Assembly (NCBI GenBank): GCA_030151165.1
Contig: JASLEM010000290.1
Span: 1-8,855 of the forward strand
Reading direction: 5' to 3'
From: Burkholderiaceae bacterium
Lineage (GTDB): Bacteria; Pseudomonadota; Gammaproteobacteria; Burkholderiales; Burkholderiaceae
Length of the DNA stretch: 8,855 nt
A program made the position numbers and the translations under genes. Shown here one piece after another: positions 5,755 to 8,855 of the stretch. The first letter of the stretch is position 1. Each line of letters begins with the position of its first letter. The notes beneath the pieces were generated by a model that was not told the DNA's origin, made no database searches, and saw only the letters and a program-made list of their open reading frames with translations.

Positions 5755-5770
5755 CGCCTGGATCGCGCGC

Positions 5771-8700
5771 TCACGCCACGCTGATCGGAATCACCCGCCC
5801 CCGCTCCGCCGCCGTCGGCTTCGACGCGCCGTCGCCGCCGCGGCCGTGCCATTGGTCGAGGAGCACGCGCCATTGCGCGCGGCCGGTCGCGAGGTTGCCC
5901 AGCTTCACGTGGCCGTAGCCGCGGATCCGTTCGGGCACGCGGGCGATCTGTTGCGCGAGGGCGTGGTTGTCGGCGGTGAGCATCGGCAGGATCTGGTCGC
6001 GCAGCATCGCCTCGTAGTCGCGCGCGAGTTCGCGTTCGAGCCGGCGTTCTTTCGTGTGGCCGAACGGGTCGAGGACGCTGCCGCGCAGGCCCTTGAACTT
6101 CGCGAGCACGCGCAGCGCCGGCATCAGCCACGGGCCGATCTTCATCTTCCGCGGACGGCCGTTCGGGCCCGGGCGCGCGAGCAGCGGCGGGGCCATGTGG
6201 AATTCCATCCTGCCGACCGTGTCGAACTGCTCGGCGAGCGACTTCGCGAAACTGCCGTCGGTGTAGAGGCGCGCGACCTCGTACTCGTCCTTGATCGCGA
6301 GCAGCCGCGAGAACTGCTGCGCGACGATCATCGTCAGCGGCGCGCCCGCGACGCCGATGGCCTGCTCGCGCGCATGCACGGCCTCGACCAGTGCGCGGAA
6401 CCGCGCGGCGAGCGGCGCGCCCTGGTAGGCGGTCAGGAACTCGACGCGGCGCTCGACCAGCCCGGTCGGGCCGAACAGCGACTGCTTGGCCGACAGGTCT
6501 TCCGGCGGCTGGTCGGCGCCCATGATGCGCTTGAACGACGTCGGATCGGTCACGGCCAGGCGGCCGATCGCGAAGGCGGTCTTGTTGGCGTCGACCGCCA
6601 CGTTGTTCAGCTCGATCGCGCGCATCAGCGACTGATGCGACACCGGCACCAGCCCGCGCTGCCAGCACGCGCCGAGCATGATGATGTTGGACGGCATCGT
6701 GTCGCCCATCAGCTCCTGCGCGAGCGACTGCGCGTCGACGAGCTGCACGCGCTCGTCGCCGGCCGCGTGGCGCAGCTTCTCGATCAGCTGCGGCGAGTGC
6801 ATCGTCGCGTCCGGGTTGCGGACGAAGGCGGCGGTGGCGATCTCGTGCGTGTTCGCGAGGATCGTGGTGCGGCCGTTCTTGACGGTCGCGAGCGCATCGT
6901 CGGACGCGCCGACCACCATGTCGCAGGCGAGCAGCACGTCGGCCTGCTGGGTGTCGATGCGCACCTGGTTCAGCTGGTCGGCCGTCGGCGCCACGCGCAC
7001 GAACGACAGCACCGCGCCGCCCTTCTGCGCGAAGCCCATGAAGTCCAGCACCGAGGCCTGCTTGCCCTCGAGGTGCGCGGCCATCGTGATCAGCGCGCCG
7101 ACCGTGACGACGCCCGTGCCGCCGACGCCGGTGACGAGCATGTCGAACGGCCCCGTCCAGTTCCAGCGCGCGGGGCGGCCGATGCGCTCGATCTCGGCGG
7201 CGAGGCGCGCCTGGTCGAAGCCCGAGCCGACGCGCTTCTTCAGCGTCGCACCCGTCACCGTGACGAAGCTCGGGCAGAAGCCGTTGACGCAGGAATAATC
7301 CTTGTTGCAGGAGCTCTGCTCGATGTGGCGCTTGCGGCCCCAGTCGGTCTCGACCGGGATCACGCTGAGGCAGTTCGACGCCTGGCCGCAGTCGCCGCAG
7401 CCTTCGCAGACGGCCTCGTTGATGAAGATGCGCTGCGGCGGATCCGGATATTCCTTCTTCTTGCGGCGCCGGCGCTTCTCGGCGGCGCAGGTCTGGTCGT
7501 AGATCAGCACGGTGACGCCCGCGACCTCGCGCAACTCGCGCTGGACGGCGTCCATCTCCTCGCGCGGGTGGAACGTCGTGCCTTGCGGGAACAGCGTCGC
7601 GTGCTCGCGGTGCGGGCGGATGTCGTCGCTGACGATGACCACGCGCTTCGCGCCCTCCGCCTCGACCTGGCGCGCGATCTCGGGCACCGACAGCGAGCCG
7701 TCGACCGGCTGGCCGCCCGTCATCGCGACGGCGTCGTTGTAGAGGATCTTGTAGGTGATCGTCGCCTTCGCCGCGATCGCCTGGCGGATCGCCAGATACC
7801 CCGAGTGGTAGTACGTGCCGTCGCCCAGGTTCTGGAAGACGTGCTTCTCGTTGGTGAAGCGCGAATGCGCGGCCCAGTCGACGCCCTCGGCGCCCATCTG
7901 GATCAGGCCGCTGGTGTCGCGCTCCATCCAGCTCGCCATGAAGTGGCAGCCGATGCCGGCCAGCGCGCGCGAGCCCTCGGGCACCTTCGTCGACGTGTTG
8001 TGCGGGCAGCCGGAGCAGAAGTACGGCTGGCGCTTCACGGCGTCGGCCGCGTTGTGCAGCAGGCAGGGCATCGTGAAGTCGGTGACGAGGTGGCGGCGGT
8101 CGAGCGCCGGGTTCAGGCGCGCAAGCCAGTCGGCGATCACCTGCATCATGCGCGACGGCCGCAGCTCGCCGAGCGCCGACAGCAGCGGCGTGCCGTCCGG
8201 CCGCGTCTTGCCGGCGATGCGCGGGCGTTGCGAGTCGGGCAGGCCGTACAGCTGGTCCTTCAGCTGGCGCTCGACGACCGGCGCCTTCTCCTCGATCACG
8301 AGGATTTCCTCGAGACCGCGCGCGAACTCGGCGATGCGCGTCGGCTCGAGCGGGAACACGAGGCCGACCTTGTAGATGCGCACGCCCGCCGCGGCGAGCG
8401 CGTTCGGGTCGAGCTCGAGGCGCCGCAGCACCTCGAGGAAATCGTAGTGCGCCTTGCCGACGGTGATGATGCCCAGCGTCGCATTCGGGTTCGAGACGAT
8501 GTGCTTGTCGACCGAGTTGACCTTCGCGAACGCGCGCACGGCGTCCATCTTCTCGGCCAGGCGCGATTCGAGCACCAGCGACGGCAGGTCGACCGAACGG
8601 ACATGCAGATCCTGCGTCGGCGTGAAGTCGACCGGCAGCGTGAAGTCGATCGGCACGGCGTCGAGGTCGACCGTCATGCCCGACTCGACCACTTCCGAGA

Positions 8701-8855
8701 TCGCCTTGAAGCCGACCCACGCGCCCGAGAAGCGCGACAGCGCCCAGCCGTACAGGCCGAATTCGAGGTATTCCGCGACGTTGGCCGGGTGCAGCGCCGG
8801 CATGTTCCACGCCTGCATCGCGAGGTCGCTCTGGTGCGGCATCGACGACGACACG
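5771..8855 (-). CDS. Indolepyruvate ferredoxin oxidoreductase family protein (fused alpha/gamma type), 5' end outside window
   Basis: C-terminal 1028 codons of a large fused 2-oxoacid:ferredoxin oxidoreductase. Members are usually about 1150-1200 residues, so roughly 130-170 N-terminal residues lie beyond the right edge. The GTG at 8854 is not a start; the visible part begins inside the N-terminal TPP-related domain (SSSMPHQSD). Counting from 8854: CSGC at 280-283; a TPP-binding motif from GDG (344-346) to ND-AVAMTGGQ (373-382); a ferredoxin-like segment with Cys 483, 486, 489, 495, 516, 522 and 527, suited to iron-sulfur clusters; the gamma domain from VTGVGGTGV (574-582); and a C-terminal region matching the DUF6537 type found in fused members, ending VIPISVA. 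The family oxidatively decarboxylates aryl-pyruvates made from Trp, Phe or Tyr to aryl-acetyl-CoA, CO2 and reduced ferredoxin in the cytoplasm. The exact substrate is not shown by sequence. It converges on brnTA. Confidence 0.95.
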   Translation of the reverse strand, partial: VSSSMPHQSDLAMQAWNMPALHPANVAEYLEFGLYGWALSRFSGAWVGFKAISEVVESGMTVDLDAVPIDFTLPVDFTPTQDLHVRSVDLPSLVLESRLAEKMDAVRAFAKVNSVDKHIVSNPNATLGIITVGKAHYDFLEVLRRLELDPNALAAAGVRIYKVGLVFPLEPTRIAEFARGLEEILVIEEKAPVVERQLKDQLYGLPDSQRPRIAGKTRPDGTPLLSALGELRPSRMMQVIADWLARLNPALDRRHLVTDFTMPCLLHNAADAVKRQPYFCSGCPHNTSTKVPEGSRALAGIGCHFMASWMERDTSGLIQMGAEGVDWAAHSRFTNEKHVFQNLGDGTYYHSGYLAIRQAIAAKATITYKILYNDAVAMTGGQPVDGSLSVPEIARQVEAEGAKRVVIVSDDIRPHREHATLFPQGTTFHPREEMDAVQRELREVAGVTVLIYDQTCAAEKRRRRKKKEYPDPPQRIFINEAVCEGCGDCGQASNCLSVIPVETDWGRKRHIEQSSCNKDYSCVNGFCPSFVTVTGATLKKRVGSGFDQARLAAEIERIGRPARWNWTGPFDMLVTGVGGTGVVTVGALITMAAHLEGKQASVLDFMGFAQKGGAVLSFVRVAPTADQLNQVRIDTQQADVLLACDMVVGASDDALATVKNGRTTILANTHEIATAAFVRNPDATMHSPQLIEKLRHAAGDERVQLVDAQSLAQELMGDTMPSNIIMLGACWQRGLVPVSHQSLMRAIELNNVAVDANKTAFAIGRLAVTDPTSFKRIMGADQPPEDLSAKQSLFGPTGLVERRVEFLTAYQGAPLAARFRALVEAVHAREQAIGVAGAPLTMIVAQQFSRLLAIKDEYEVARLYTDGSFAKSLAEQFDTVGRMEFHMAPPLLARPGPNGRPRKMKIGPWLMPALRVLAKFKGLRGSVLDPFGHTKERRLERELARDYEAMLRDQILPMLTADNHALAQQIARVPERIRGYGHVKLGNLATGRAQWRVLLDQWHGRGGDGASKPTAAERGRVIPISVA

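Noticed and set aside
5130..5760. Attachment-site or target-duplication repeats flanking brnTA
   Set aside because: I compared the bases on both sides and found only short inverted similarities explained by the hairpin after brnA, and no direct repeat of convincing length.
5745..8810. A 1021-codon minus-strand frame overlapping the oxidoreductase
   Set aside because: The protein is dominated by Arg, Ala, Pro and Gly, typical of an off-frame reading in high-GC DNA. The other frame carries all TPP and iron-sulfur motifs.
1..8855. CRISPR arrays, tRNA or rRNA genes, transposases
   Set aside because: No regularly spaced repeats, no cloverleaf or rRNA-like stretches and no transposase-like protein are visible; nearly all the sequence is taken up by the listed genes.

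Overview
The window is very GC-rich, with strong G/C at third codon positions. It looks like a chromosomal segment of a proteobacterium, most likely a betaproteobacterium of the order Burkholderiales. This rests on the presence of a PEP-CTERM exported protein, a long fused indolepyruvate ferredoxin oxidoreductase and a BrnT/BrnA toxin-antitoxin pair in one GC-rich neighbourhood. The assignment is an inference; there is no rRNA or marker gene here, and a gammaproteobacterium such as a xanthomonad relative cannot be excluded.

Layout, left to right. (1) Positions 1-3436 hold two tandem, same-strand M13 (neprilysin/PepO-like) zinc metallopeptidase genes. The first is cut by the left edge. The second is complete, with a signal peptide and an unusual threonine-rich stretch just after it. 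They are about 70% identical by eye over the shared part and share a 37-nt identical block at the active site. Two hairpins, one with a T-run, lie between them. (2) A strong bidirectional terminator at 3489-3517 separates the peptidases from a convergent minus-strand gene for a small PEP-CTERM protein with a TTG start. (3) A 217-bp divergent intergenic region leads to a plus-strand P-loop kinase of the uridine kinase/pantothenate kinase-like superfamily. (4) Directly after the kinase is a brnT-brnA toxin-antitoxin operon with its own sigma70-like promoter. A 26-bp near-perfect palindrome covers the -10 box and reaches the GTG start of brnT. The predicted transcription start falls on the start codon, so brnT is predicted to be translated from a leaderless mRNA. 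A 10-bp stem hairpin follows the brnA stop. (5) The right third, on the minus strand, is a large indolepyruvate/2-oxoacid ferredoxin oxidoreductase gene whose N-terminal part lies beyond the right edge.

The genes do not form one pathway. They look like independent units: periplasmic peptide degradation, one exported surface or extracellular-matrix-type protein, one small-molecule kinase, a self-regulated toxin-antitoxin module, and aromatic amino-acid (aryl-pyruvate) oxidation. No convincing new multi-gene system is visible. The most informative part is the compact brnTA control region.
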